Shown: piece after piece, positions 12,743 to 25,751 of the stretch
How positions within the stretch are numbered: position 1 is the first letter of the stretch
How the letters are laid out: every line of letters begins with the position of its first letter
Origin: Sycobia sp. Sy_11
Taxonomy: Eukaryota; Arthropoda; Insecta; Hymenoptera; Epichrysomallidae
Length of the DNA: 64,000 bases
Direction: 5' to 3'
Assembly: GCA_018907035.1 (NCBI GenBank)
Contig: JACCIC010000003.1
Location: forward strand, 748,501 to 812,500
The notes under the pieces: generated by a model
Told to the model about the DNA's origin: nothing
Seen by the model: the letters and a program-made list of their open reading frames with translations, nothing else
Database searches by the model: none
Position numbers and translations under genes: made by a program

Positions 12743-12940
12743 GTCATTACAAATGCATTGAAAATCATTAAATACTTTTAAATAAATGCATTCAAATCTA
12801 TTAATATATTATATATAAAAAAATCTTGGAAATTCATTCGAATATATTAACATTTATTGAATCAATAATACTATTACAGTCTATTGAATTCAAGGAAATT
12901 GTGCGAAAAAGGTTTATTAAAACTAATCTTTTGTAATATA
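12743..12940. repeat. Third, diverged copy of the TTCATTGAA-type repeat
   Basis: Same word order as the right arm at 10.9-11.2 kb: GTCATTACAAAT, ATTGAAAATCATTAAA, GAAATTCATTCGAATATATT, TTGAATTCAAGGAAATT and GGTTTATTAAAAC. It is less conserved than the two arms. Confidence 0.5.
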
Positions 12941-13059
12941 TTTTAATAATAATGGCGTCTTCACTCGATGGACTTAATGGTAATTTTTCTAATTAAAAAG
13001 TACAATCAAAACCAGTTAATAATTTTTCAATTGGTTTTAATAAACTTTTTTAGCAAGAA

Positions 13060-13380
13060 CACGACAATATTGTAGCAATATCACAGAATATGGCTTCGTA
13101 GTATGTTACAGAACAATATCGTAACAATTTTACAGTAATATTGCTCAGTGTATTGTAATATTACTGTCAATTCATCAATGTTTTGAAAATATCGTAGAAT
13201 AATCACTACAACAACATACTGAATGTACGCGGAAAATACCTACTGGTAATAAATTTTGCAATACTGCTGCGATTGGTCTGAGATGTTCAATTATTCAGCA
13301 ATGTTGCTATGGTATTGCTACAACATTTCAAGATATATTGCAGCCATATCACAATAATATCCTAGACAAGCCCCTAGATA
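13060..13380. repeat. Block rich in CAATATTG-type words
   Basis: Many short, partly palindromic words recur (CAATATTGTAGCAATATCAC, AACAATATCGTAACAAT, CAGTAATATTGCTCAGTG, GCAATGTTGCTATGGTATTG, CACAATAATATCCTAGACAA). This is a degenerate interspersed repeat, also hinted at near 5085-5160. No coding potential is seen. Confidence 0.4.
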
Positions 13381-13839
13381 AATGGATCACCGAACTATTA
13401 CAATTCTGAGAAATAAATTTCTGAAAATCAAGAAAATATTTTTAGTAAAAAAATATTTCATTCAATTAAAAAAATATTCATGTAACTTCAGCAAATGTTT
13501 CTTGACTTAAACAAATTAATACTTAAGCTTCACTATTTTTTTTATTTAAAAAACAATCTAGTTTGAATAAGAAAACAATTTTTTGAATTAAACGGAATTG
13601 AGGCTTAAAAGCGTTACAATTTTTATGAAAAGAGGTAGTTTTGGGAGAAAATTCTACTTATATAGCGGTGATCGATGCTCTCGATATTCTTGTAACTTTT
13701 TGTAACTAAACAATTTAAATTTCGCATCTTATTTGTGCCCCTAGGTAGGTACCTATATTTTCTATCATGCAAGTGCTTAGAAAAATCTATCATTAATCTA
13801 TCATTATTGGTTGCTTTTGACCATTCTTTTTAAGTATTT

Positions 13840-16800
13840 ACTTTGGCTGTCCTTTTTTTCTGTTACTAATTTTTTTAACTGTTTCTCTGTATTCAACCTT
13901 TACAAAATCTTTTGAATTGTCATTCTGTATTTTTATGCATTCTTATTTGGAATATTTTTTAACTCTTCTCTTAGGCATATCTTAGACCACCTGTTATTAT
14001 TCCCTATATCAATTTAAATATTTTCCTGCTCTTTTAAAGCTATCTTTTTCATATTTCTTCTTCTCGTTTACATTTTCTATATGTAGCTTGGCTTGCTATT
14101 ATTTTTTTATAAATCTATCTTTATATATCTTTCTTGTATTTTTTCCAAAATGTTCTATCTATGAATCCCTATATTTCTATCCCATAAAATCAGCCTGCCT
14201 TAACTATGGCGATCATAAGCTGTGGTCTTTCTTTCAATGCTTTTATATTTGTCTTTTTTCATATACCTCGCATTACCTAAGTTACTTTTCTTCGACTTTT
14301 CTTACTTTTGATGCAATTTTTCTCATGTGTGCCTTGTATGACTTTTGGAAAACCAAAAACTCAAATGCTTGTACTGGTTTACCATCTTAATTTTTTCATG
14401 CCGTATTAACATTTATAATTCCCTCTTTTTCCTACTTTTTAGAATATCATTACCTTGTTGTTTGCTCATTAACGTTTAGGTTATTATTCTTGCTGAATTT
14501 TTCTAGGTCTCTTAACATCACCGTAAGCCTTATCAGTTTAACAGTGACGGCAACATCGTCATTTGAAATTTTCAGGCCGAAAATTTTTATCCGTTCTATT
14601 ACCACTGCCTCCTCATTTTTTTTTTTTTTGAAATATTTTCTAAATCTTTTAGATAGATTAGCAATAAGTGAGAGGACATCTTTGCCTTATCCCTTTACTT
14701 TCCTGGACCTGTTGTTTATTCCCTGTCTTGATATCAACCCTTTTTATGTTTTATATATTTCTATAATATAATATCTCTTAATCATATTCCTCACACTCCC
14801 CTAAACTTTACCATAACCTTCTTGACAACAGCATCAAAGGCTATCTTAAAATCCAGAAAGCGCACCTATTGCTTTTATTTCGCCTCTCGGGATCTACTGT
14901 TTCTTAAACTTTTAAGCGAAAGATATGGTCCCTTTTTCTTTTTATATCCTGCTTGAATTTCGTCTATTTTATTATTTCTTCTCAGGCCCTTAATATCTTT
15001 TTCAAAATGATAGCAAATAATATATATACAATGTCCAAGAGGCAAGACTCCTCTGTAGTTTGTGTCTTTTTTCTCAACTCTATATATTCTATATTGATTC
15101 CTTTGGCAAATATTTGAAAAATTTTGCTGAAATCCGGTTCTTCCAACTGCCTTCTCGTTTCTCATTTCCTTTAGTACCCCTCCCATTTCTTCTATTCATA
15201 TAAAATATCAAAATTGTCTTCTACTATTTCTAAATTTCATCATCCCCGTTTTTTCTTCCTCGCTCCATGTAAGCTCAATTCTCCTTTATATTCTTACCAT
15301 TAATTGTTGAAAGCGTTCAAGTTACTTTTTTGTACAGCTCATTTCTTTCTGTTTCTTTTCAGCCTATACCCTTAAATCGTTTCCCGAAATGCCGTCAAAT
15401 TTTTATTGTGAAAAGATTTGACGGCATTTCGGGATATATAATATATAATTTATCATTCAATAGATGAATAATACTTCATCTATTTCCAATTTTTTACTTT
15501 GCTTTTGTTTTTTTCTCTCCTAATCATTTTTAATATGCTTCTCTATTTATTTAATTTTTCTCTATTCTCTGTGTATTTATTTATCGATTTTTTAAATTTC
15601 TGAAGTCCCCTTTTTCGTTATGATTATCTCTTTACTCCTTAACTAATTTCAATTCTCAACCTACTTTTCAAAGACTTTTAACTAATGCACTTCATTTTTC
15701 CTGCACCCTTAGGTTTCCTTTATCGTATTCCCTCCCCTTGTCATCTATTTTCCTTTTGTATTCTGTTTACATATCTATTTTTCACTTCAATTTCTACTCT
15801 TTTTTCCTCATTTTTTTCTCCGTTTCTCCCTCCTCGTCCTCTTACTTTCTTCACTAAATAGATTCTATTGAAAGGTGATCTGATATGATTTTAGATTTCT
15901 CTATTACTTTATTGATTATGCTACATTTTTCATTTTCTATTTCTATTGTTAGATCTAAAATCCAGTTTCCTGTTTTCCTACGTATGTAGGCTTACCTTCT
16001 CAATCCTATAGAATGTCGTAATTTTTTATAGTAACCTTACCTATTCAAAAAATTCCAGCAATTTTCTTTCTTTTATATTTACTTTTTTATCTGACAATTT
16101 TCGTAGTTGTATAAATTCGCCTTCCTTACAAACTTGCCATTTTCTTATTTTTGTGTTTAAATCTCCTATATTAATTTTTAAATCCTCTATTACCTCCTAT
16201 ATTGTACTTTCGTTATACACTACTAAGACGTTTACTTTTCTCTCTTTTTCTATTTTTATTTCGTATATTATTAGACTGTAGCGTTACTCAGCTATTATTT
16301 CATTTATTACTTCTTTTTTTACTTCCACTAATACTCTTTCCATCTTTTCCGTTTTTAATAATACGTTTTGCCTCATTTATTATCAAATTAACATTTTTAT
16401 CTATTTTTATGTTCCACTCTTTATCTGTTTCCTTCTCTAATCAAGATTTTGTTGTGCTATTGTATCGAATTTGCTAAAATAACTTCTGAATTGTTTTACT
16501 TTACTACCCCTGCTATATTCCGAGTTATTAAACTAAATATTTCTTTGTTATGTATGTTCATGAGAACATTCTCATCTATTTCCCTTTTGGATCCCTATCT
16601 TTTCACTCGTACCAATATCTATATACTTTTATTCTTTCATAGTCCACTAGTTTCTAGGCCAATTTGATTCTTCTCCTTAGTTTTTTGATTTAAACAATAT
16701 TGTACTTCCTTTTTTGTCTCTGCACAATCTTAGTTAATCCATATGCTAGTTCCTTTTAGCGTTCTTCTCCCTTTCAATATCTCGATCGAATCGAAGGATT

Positions 16801-17950
16801 TTATTTGCACTAACAGACCCCGTAGTATCGCTCTTACTTTCTTTGTATAATTTCTAAACTTATTAATTTACTCAAAATATTTTTTATTTCGATTTCAATC
16901 CCTTCTTTCATTTATCTAATTTATTTTTTCTTTCAACTATTTCACGCATATACATATTTTTTCTCAGCCCTGTTGGAATTTAGTTAATGTATCTTATTTG
17001 CTTTCGCGGCCCCTCTTCCACCTCCACTCTGCTTACCGACTTCGCTTGGAACATTGTTTCTTCCCTCTTCGAGCTCGTCCCCCCCACTTTCCTCTGGTTA
17101 TTCGCGGTATCTTTGTATTTACACTTTTCTATATCTCTTAATACCGCTTTCTTTACCATCTCTCTTAAATACTTACAGATACTGTTACTACTAAACTATT
17201 GTACTGATATGCGATTTCATTATTATTGCCATTGTTCGCATTCTCGGGTCTATCATACTCATTCCATTTTTCCATATCACATATTATTTTCATTATCGTT
17301 TCCAACTCCATCAATGTTGGCTTATTCTTTTTTACTTTATCATTTTTTTTGCTATATATGTTTGCTATTCTGTTATTAATATCTTCTTTAATCGACTTCA
17401 TTCCTACAACGTTTTATCTCTTTATCTTACCATTCTTTCTCTCTTACTTAAATATCTTTCTTCTTCTCTTCGTCGTTCTTTTCTTCTCCACCAATTATAT
17501 CACTATCTACCTTACAGACTACTGCTGTTTTCTTTTTCATCGACGGACGCTTGAAGTTTCCTTAATAATTTTCTTTTCATTTCCTTTGACCTTATCAGTC
17601 TCAAGTAAGCTTTTTTAGCCACCTACTTTTATAATTTTAAATTTTATTTGCTTTAAATTTTATTTAAATTTTCTTTGCTGACCTCCCTGTTCTTTTTCTC
17701 TCAGTATTCTCTGACAACACTTTGTCATCCTTTTCATCAAGTTTGCAATCTTCTTCATAGTCGTTTATAGTGTGTCATATTTTTCATTCATTTTTGTCAA
17801 GCGATTCGAACCTTCTTTGGATTTTACATTCTTTTTCGTTTTCTAATTTTATCCCTTAGTGCTTATCTTTATGAATACTTTCATTTACTTCATCCTTTTT
17901 TCACTTTTTTTATACTTTACTCTTTTGTCAGAACTTATCCCGTCGTCTTT
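13840..17950 (-). pseudogene. Non-LTR retrotransposon relic (ORF1-like, endonuclease, RT), minus strand
   Basis: The plus strand is strikingly pyrimidine-rich for about 4 kb, as expected for the template of an A/G-rich LINE. On the minus strand, 17401-17165 is a Lys/Asn-rich ORF1-like stretch. Near 16171-16135 GDLNTKIRKW matches the GDFN motif of apurinic-like endonucleases. At 15186-14875 the segment has NEKAVGRTGFQQNF, then NYRGVLPLGHCIYI (the NYRG motif of the RT domain), then EIQAGYKKKKGPYLSL (normally EGQAGFRKGR); the next part resembles the AFDSVDR motif in shifted frame. Stops and frameshifts are numerous and no YADD can be read. A similar, shorter fragment lies at 30240-31180. The element is a dead LINE of a Jockey/R1/RTE-like grade; the clade is not resolved. 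Confidence 0.75.
15382..15434. repeat. Perfect 19-bp inverted repeat with a 15-base loop
   Basis: TCCCGAAATGCCGTCAAAT (15382-15400) and its exact reverse complement (15416-15434) are separated by TTTTATTGTGAAAAG, and TTTT/AAAA in the loop can add pairs. A perfect stem inside an otherwise decayed LINE looks younger than its host. It may be a small foldback, a local inverted duplication, or a hairpin transcribed with the surrounding RNA. Confidence 0.8.
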
Positions 17951-17959
17951 ATACTCGTG

Positions 17960-19900
17960 AGACCGAAGCAGCAATTATAAATTGTCATAAACAATAAAGC
18001 AATGAATTTAAATATTTATAAAAGAGAAGCAATAAATTGAGATATTTAAAAAATTCATGTGGAACTTTCGGCTTAGAACTGAATAATTTGAATTTTTTAA
18101 AACCAATTATTTAGATCCTAAAATTATATTCCAAAAATAATGAAGATAAAAACGTGGAAGCAATACAATTTTCATCTACAAAAAAGATTCAAACGTATTA
18201 TTAAAAGGATTGTTTATTTAAAAGTTCTTTACTTTAAATTCATTTCGAACGATGAATTTTGGTTCAATCAGAAAAGATCATTTATATATTTAAAACATGT
18301 TAATTTATTGTGTTTCAAGACTTAATTAATGTGGGGAAAAAATGATAAAATTTCTACGTCAAATAATACTAACATTTTAAACATGGATTTGCTATTATAT
18401 TTCTTACAGTCATGGAGTCTTGTCGTGGATTTGTTATATTTATCGATATAAATATATCGATATCTATTGAAATTTTAATTGACATTTCTGGAATCGATAT
18501 CTCTTAATATTGATTTCATTTGTAACACTGGTCTGTAAGTGTGCACCAGTGAGTTAGAAAGAAATACCAGGAAAATAAGCAAAAATTGTGGAAAGGTCGA
18601 TTTTCGTGTTAATAGGATTAAGGGATTAACTGGGGCTCTGAATGCTAAATATAGAACATTACAATTCGAAATTATAAGTTATTTTTATTTTATATTTTAG
18701 TTTCAGGAAAATCGCGCAGAGGTTTAATTAGGTAATGCTATTTTTTTGCTGTAACTACATTTCTTTAAAATATATTTTTTGCTTATCTTTGAAACTAAAA
18801 ACTGGAGTTTAGGGTTATTCACCTAGCTCCCCGTACAGTGTTGAAATGCTCCTCCCTCTTCATAACAGCTTAGTTATAAGATAAAAGTAATTTATGATAA
18901 CTAAATAATCAAAAATGTTTGAAGCGCCAGGAAGAGAGAGGAGATAGCATGTTCTAATATTAAATATAATTCATCATATATTATCATCTATTTTATTATA
19001 TTTGAACTTATACGGTTTTCGTAAATTTCTAAAATTCTAAAATACTAAAGTTTCCACTTAAATTCATTGATTAAACTGCTAATAATAACTTAACAAATTG
19101 AATTAACTCTTGTAAAACACCGCGTGACTGAGATTTTTTTATGTATACACAAAGTTTTTTTTACAAATTATTCTAGGCTTAATTTAAATTATTTGCATGT
19201 ATTTTCAAATGTAATTTTAATCGTTGACTTTACTTTCACATTTGAGGTTTGTTTTTTTGTTAAGTAGTTTTTTACGGAGTTTTTATTCATACAATAAAAC
19301 GAGAATGAAATTCAATAAAATTGTATATTTCTTTTATTATGAGCATGCAAATAGAAAATAGAATATATTTTTGATGTTTTGGTCAATAATATATAATTAA
19401 TCTATTTTGAACATGTCTTGCATAGTTGCGCTGCAGTATACATGCTCGTCTCAGCTATTCAATTATTTATCATATGAAACCGAATCAACTTAATTATGGA
19501 ATTACAACTGTGTTTTACAAATATTGTGCTTCGCGGATTCTCATCAGTTATACGAGTGTAGATGTAAAAATGTATTCAGCAAAAAAAAAAACTATGATAT
19601 GAGAGATATTCATGGTAAGCAGAAAGGAGAATTTCTTAAAAAAAGTTTTATTTAGACGAGAAAAAAATGAAAAAATAGAATTATTTCTACTTGTATTTAT
19701 TTGACACTACCGATAGAATGATTTTTTATATTTCCACGTGCTAATTTAAATTTGAGCATGTCTTCGCATGCGCGTCATGTGACCAAAGTTTATAATCGGT
19801 TGAAGATGGCGACTGAAAGTAATATGCAGAGACGGATTAAAGTTGTTTTAGCTATAGGGTTATCCTTTTGTGCCGCCTACGTAAAAAAAATTATAGTTTG
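17960..19900. other. AT-rich spacer
   Basis: No gene recognised. Around 18430-18505 several ATCGATAT/TATCGAT words occur. A 55-base piece at about 18583-18640 resembles 48187-48240 (shared core GTTAAT, GGATTAA, GGAT, AACT), suggesting an unnamed dispersed repeat. Confidence 0.4.
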
Positions 19901-19949
19901 ATGGGATTAGTAAAATATTATGCAATTATAAACGATTTATAAACATTTT

Positions 19950-22330
19950 TTATTGAAACTGTTTACGCCTATATTTCATTTGCGAAAATTGATCTATTAA
20001 AACATCAAAATGTATTGAATTCAAAAATTCGCGTTCTATATTTAATAATGCTAATGCATTCAAGCGTTCTTGGCTTAAGATTGTACGCAAATAGTTCGTT
20101 ATTCGCTTTAATGTTGAAAAAGATCGTTCCCCTGAACAATTGGTAGCTGCGGTACAAACACATATGCGAAGGGCTATATCAATATTAGGATATATTGTTT
20201 GAGTCATTTTTTAAAAATATATTTTAATAAATCTATGGGTGATAGTATTTATTTAACTTGTTCGTCAGTCGATTGCATCCTTATATTTATGTTATCCTCT
20301 AAAGTGCCATTGTTTCTTAGAGCAATACATTGGACCTTAAAGTGTAAACATTCATTAATGAAATCTAGTTCTAAGTCACAAGAATAATTTTCAATTAATG
20401 AAGCTGGCTTGATTCTTATATAATTGGTACTTAAATGCTGAAATTTAATTAAAAAACCTAAATTTTCTGCAAAATTAAGGTAAGATGCCCATCGTTTTTT
20501 AATTCTGATGTAATATTATCTAAAATGACATAGTATATTGACTCTAAAATTTTCTTTAGCATTAAAAATAGGCTCTGCAAATGACTCATAGTACTGTCTT
20601 TCCCTTTTTTCGCGTTTAATGTTTTTCTCGCATTCTTTAGTATTTGATATAATTAAAGCTTCAACTTTAAATTCATTAAATCTATCTTCATTTCGAATTT
20701 GAATAGTTATGTCTATTAAACCATCATATAAATGAATAACTGAGAAAATATCTATGCATTCAGCTTGTAACTTCTTACTTACTGAATTAATTCCACCTAA
20801 TAAGAATTCCTAAGAACAAATTATGAGGGAAGTTTCTAAGCGTTCTAATTGTACACGAATACCCTTAGCTTGGCATTTAATTAAGGGTTTTTGTGTTTCA
20901 TCCTTCTCAATTATTTCCAGTGATTTAAGTACTGGTTCCCATAATAAAAATAAGCTTTGATATGAATCGAATGAGGAGTAGACCATCGCGTCATAAACAA
21001 AGATTTAATTGTTTTCCTTCTATTCATTTGTATTGGTAACCCCGATTCACTCTGCGTATTGTGTATGTTTCTTTGATCATTTTTAAAAATATTGCACTGT
21101 TTTTACAGTATTTGCTAACGATGAGAAAGATAAAGAAAATAAATTGTTTAACTCTTAAAAAATATTAATAAACTTACAACTTTCTTCATAAATTTCTGCA
21201 GCACATATACCAACTAAATTTAATGAATGTGCTGAACAGGGTATATAGTCTGCAGGGGGGAAAATCTCTTTAACTTTTGCTTGAACACCGTTATATATGC
21301 CAGACATATTACTTGCATTATAATCCGAGTGCCAACGACAATTCATTATATTAATATCTATTTCTTTTAAAGTATTAAAGACTGCATTTGCTATGGATAT
21401 ACCTTTGCATCCAACATTAGGTAAAAATATCAAAAACCATTCTATTAGAGAGCAATCAAATTTAACATAACGTATGATAAATGTTAGTTGATCGACATGT
21501 AATTAATCAGGCGTAGAATCAACAACGATTGAAAAATATTTTAAATTTTGTATTTCTTCATAAATACTTTTTCGCAGCTGATCAGCCAGTAATTCTATAA
21601 ATTCATTGCAAATCGTAGATGATAAATAATTTATATACCCTTTTCATGAATGAATCATATTGTGCCAGTAATTTTACGGACATTAAAGAACTACCATTAT
21701 CTGGACGTGGAAACTTTTCTGTGTGACCTCTAAACGGAAGTCCTCGAGAAGCAAGCATTTTTATGACACTTATACTCTTTGAAGTATATTTCGCCAGTAT
21801 TTTGTTTCTGCTTCTAAACCTTTTCGTATTTGTGTATCGATACGACCAATAATACATCCACGAGTTTTTATAGCTACTAAACAATTTTTATGGCTATCAC
21901 TATTTTCATCTTGCTCTATTCTTTTTAAATTCTTCTAATCATCAAAACCATTTTTGGTTTCCAATTGGGTGCCTCCATCAAATGCTAAACATGGTCCGTA
22001 ATAAAGTTTGCCAATGCTTTCCGAATATATTTTTCAAGTTCTTAAACATTTTTCACAGTTATGTAAAATTATTTCGAATGAAGATTTTGAAAAATAACGC
22101 GCTTGAGTATCATACTGTTTCTTGCTTTTTTTAAAATCACAATCTATATGTTGTACAAACCCATTTTTTACTATGTAGTCTTTAATTGTATCGTCGAGTT
22201 TCCAAAAAACTAGATATTTAGGATAGTAATAATTTTTTCCGAAAAAGGTTTATCGTCCTGAATATAACTTATTAATGTCTTTTTTTGTAAGAATCTTTTT
22301 TCATTTATTTTTTATCTCAATTTGCTTTCT
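19950..22330 (-). pseudogene. hAT-superfamily (ZMYM1-like) transposase relic, minus strand
   Basis: DNA transposase of the hAT superfamily, broken by frameshifts and stops. N-terminal part (about 22200-21900): a TTF-like region ending ARYFSKSSFE, followed by LAFDGGTQLETKNGFDD. At 21884-21603: ISVIKMLASRGLPFRGHTEK, typical of the DUF4371-type hAT core. At 21433-21155: NASNMSGIYNGVQAKVKEI, then IPCSAHSLNLVGICAAE, the conserved SDNASNMSG and AHSLNL blocks. C-terminal dimerisation domain at 20207-19950: CSGERSFSTLKRITNYLRT and SQERLNALALLNIE. The order matches intact relatives, so it is one insertion. Terminal inverted repeats and an 8-bp duplication were not located. Zinc-finger MYM host proteins derive from such transposases, but the many breaks argue for a dead transposon. 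Confidence 0.85.
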
Positions 22331-22339
22331 CACGTTTAC

Positions 22340-23118
22340 TGATTTGAGTATTAAAAAAAATTATTTATTTCCTCTAAATTTTTAAATCTGATTAATCGTG
22401 AGTTTCGTGAGTTGAAAAGCTCAGAAACTATCGTACTGTATATAGTGATTGAAAGTTAAAATGACACTATAATAAAAAGGATATTTTTGTTTAGGAGCTT
22501 AAAAGTGTAATACGATTTAGCGCATGTCACTTTTGTTTGAGAAACTAAACACGATTGAAATAGATGGAAGGTTAAGGGGTTTTTGAAAGTTTTTTCTATA
22601 GAATTCTATGCTCAGAGATCTGTTAAGTATGGTATTTACATATTTTCGATATTGAACTTTTCGCCGTTTATAACTATAATGCAATTGAAATTTATTGAAA
22701 GATTAGACTCATTCTTTTTTCTTGAAATTTTAAATATAATTCCATACTTACATTTTCCATTTCTGTTCCGCCTGAGATAACAATTCTAACCGATTTATTA
22801 GTAATTAAATAATATATATTTAAATATGTTCCACATGTACATCTATATGTATAGATAATTGTATGTCTCCGGTAATATATTAATTCAAGAAATGTTAATT
22901 TATTTACTAATTTTATTTATGTAATTTTGTCTTTTGTGTCTCAGCTTAGCTCCAGAAGTAAGTGGGTTGAACTCTCATTTTTAGTTCAGTGTAGATAAAT
23001 GACTTCTATAAGTATATTTTTACATTTTAAAAATATTTTTTGTTTTTTCATGATCTACTAATAAAATAAACTGATTTTCTAAATTAGCTGGTTTAAAAAA
23101 AAACCTATATATAAACCT

Positions 23119-23180
<62 letters not shown>

Positions 23181-25330
23181 CTGTCCATGTAAGAAACACT
23201 AAAAACGCTAATCGATTCTAACATATTGGAATATTTGATCTTGAGCTTTATCAATAGTATTTACAATGGAAACAATTATGAATTGAAATTTCAAATTGAA
23301 AACGAACATCAGTAGAAATCATGACAGAAATATTATTTTTGATAATTTGAACTTGTGATCGTGCACCATTACATAATTTTCGTCGATCTAAATTACGTAG
23401 TAAGATTTATAGGCATACCATCTTTTAGCTGTAGATTATGAGGGGGAAGCTCGCTAGGATGCCCTATCCTCTGTGCTTACAACAGTATCAATACATTGGT
23501 ATTCTTTGCTTTCTTTTTGATCGTAATGTAAAATAATATTAATTACAAACGCAGAAGCATTCTGGGATATGATGATAACTTTTTCACAAAAGTAGGAAAA
23601 TGTTTTCTGTAAAATATTATGAATATTCGGACAAATATTAAGAATATGATCGTTAATAGTTGTCCTAATTTTACCTAATGTTAATTAAAGAGATTTATGG
23701 TCATGGTCATTTGGTATTGTTCCATTACGAACACTGAGTATAAGAGAAATCCTGCATCACCAACTCTAAGGTGTATTCTTCTATTTGTTTTAAATTTTGA
23801 ATAGATTTCCACAACAATGACGATTTAAGACATGCCTTGATTATATCCGTCCTTAACTCCCTAGATATAACAGATAAAGTTTACCGAAAATCTTCAGTAA
23901 AAACTGTTTACGCAAAAATGCAATTTTTGTTGATATTATCTAGAGTTTGAGGGGCGTTCTCTGTTTTATAAATGTAAATGATCTCTGCATATAACAGTAC
24001 GTTCTTTGCTAGTGATATCCAGGCTTCACTTTTTGAATATTAAATGTACTCTGCATAAACCTATAGGGTTCCTGTGATGCTATTTTACTATATTTTACTT
24101 TATTAAAACAAACTTTACTATACTAAAATAAAAATTTTACTATATTAAAATAAATAAATCCATTTTACTATATTTTATGGCTTTCACTATGATAGTTGAA
24201 TCTGTGGTTATTTTGAATGTTATAATTGCATTCGCTATATCAAAAAATATACAAATATATTTTTACTAAATGTACTAAAGTATCGATTCTTCTTGAAAAA
24301 TTTTTTTTTTTAATTTTTCTAGATCAATACGATAAATGGTTATTTTTATGGTTTTAATTACATATGGTAATAAAGTTTTCGGTTGCTGAAGAGTATCATA
24401 TTAGTAATCAGCGCATTAAATTACAAAGAAATTTATTTATTATTTTTTTTTTAATTCAAGGAGATATATGGAAAGTAACAAAATATAGTATATCATTTTA
24501 TTCAATTAATTTGAGATATGGCGTATTGAACCTTCGATGCAGTTTTTTACAGGTACAATTGTAATCGGATTGTATTAACGTAACTGAATCAATAAGTTAG
24601 CTTAAAAGAATTATACATTATCGAATATTAGATTCATTTCAATTTTTTAAAACGTAAAATATAGATTATCTTTAATGAAAATTCGATTCATAATTTTTTC
24701 AAATTCATTAGGAATAGAAATAAGAAACATTTAAAAAAATTTTTTCAAAATATTTTTTTTTTAACTTAAAATCATATGCGAAATTTGTTTTACTTTCTAT
24801 TATATGTGTAGATAGAAATTATCGTACGACCGATATATATATATATTTTTACATTGTAAAAAAACATTCAACTGATGAAAATAATGTCATTTTCATCTGT
24901 AGAAAAAACGTCTATTGACTAAAATCACATCTTCTTTGGTATATTTAGCCGAAAGTTGAATGCATCTATTCAATTGATCTGCTTTCTATGAATAGCTTCG
25001 GCTTAAAACGTAAGTTGCCAGCTACTGGGCGGTGGTGGATCTAACTACTGAGGGCGCTATTTTCTTTTTTTTTTATTATGTAAACAAAGTTCTAAAAAAA
25101 AAATATGGTACGCAGCTCATGACCGAAATAAGTGAAAATAACGACCCCTCGCATAAGCTTTTGTAGAAACTTCTTCTTTCCAAGCATAATTATTTTAATT
25201 ATGTGGTTGGAAGTAATTTCCATAGACAGTAAATTTTTTCTCAACGTACTAGTGTTTAATTTTATTTTAATCCACCAATTTTAGCATTTTTAAGAAGTTA
25301 CGAAAATATTCAACCAGAATTAATACAAAG
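22340..25330. other. AT-rich stretch with (TA)n and small hairpins
   Basis: No gene supported. It includes a (TA)n run at 23123-23179. Around 24866-25010 are small hairpins (ATGAAAAT/ATTTTCAT; TTTAGCCGAA/TTCGGCTTAAA; TTGAAT/ATTCAA), followed by a GC-richer 40-base piece (GCCAGCTACTGGGCGGTGG), possibly a transposon end. Probably intron of the minus-strand gene. Confidence 0.45.
23123..23179. repeat. (TA)n microsatellite
   Basis: Uninterrupted TA dinucleotide run of about 57 bases, one of six such tracts in the window. Confidence 0.95.
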
Positions 25331-25340
25331 GTAAAAAGAC

Positions 25341-25693
25341 TGTTGGATTATTTTAGCCTTCTATAAATAATAAAGCATAAATACTTGAAACTAAATATTG
25401 GTCAGTATCGTAAAAGGTATGTAAACATACGCGTCCACTGGATCTTATTACGATCTGCGTCTTTGCTGCCCTGCGCGGCAAATGATTTATGAGTTTATTG
25501 TTTAGATGCCTGAAGTTTTTTATACGTTTTAAACTTCTCACAAAGGCTTGCAGAGTTATATTAGTCTTGCGTCGTCTTTTCGTTTAAACAGACGTCTTTT
25601 CATTCCTCGTTTGAAATAAAGTTCATGTTAAAAGATTATTTCGTGTATCTTTATTTTAATATTCTACCTACTATATTTAATAAAAATTCAATA
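25341..25693 (+). repeat. Solo LTR, copy 1, with 5-bp target duplication
   Basis: The 353-base unit starts TGTTGGATTATTTTAGCC and ends AAAATTCAATA. It is flanked on both sides by AAGAC (25336-25340 and 25694-25698), a 5-bp duplication typical of LTR integration. A close relative lies at 27477-27847 with a different duplication, so the two are independent insertions and not the two LTRs of one element. It contains TGAAATAAAG, a possible polyadenylation signal. Orientation is taken from TG at the left end and this signal. The superfamily is unknown. It sits 59 bases from the minus-strand exon 25752-25997. Confidence 0.8.
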
Positions 25694-25751
25694 AAGACAA
25701 GTTTTACATTAAAATTAGAATTATACATAATATTCTTGTATAAAGTCTTAC

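Noticed and set aside
16202..17618. Several long plus-strand frames rich in Phe, Leu, Ser and Tyr that look like membrane proteins
   Set aside because: They are the complement of the purine-rich LINE; pyrimidine-rich DNA gives hydrophobic codons by composition alone.
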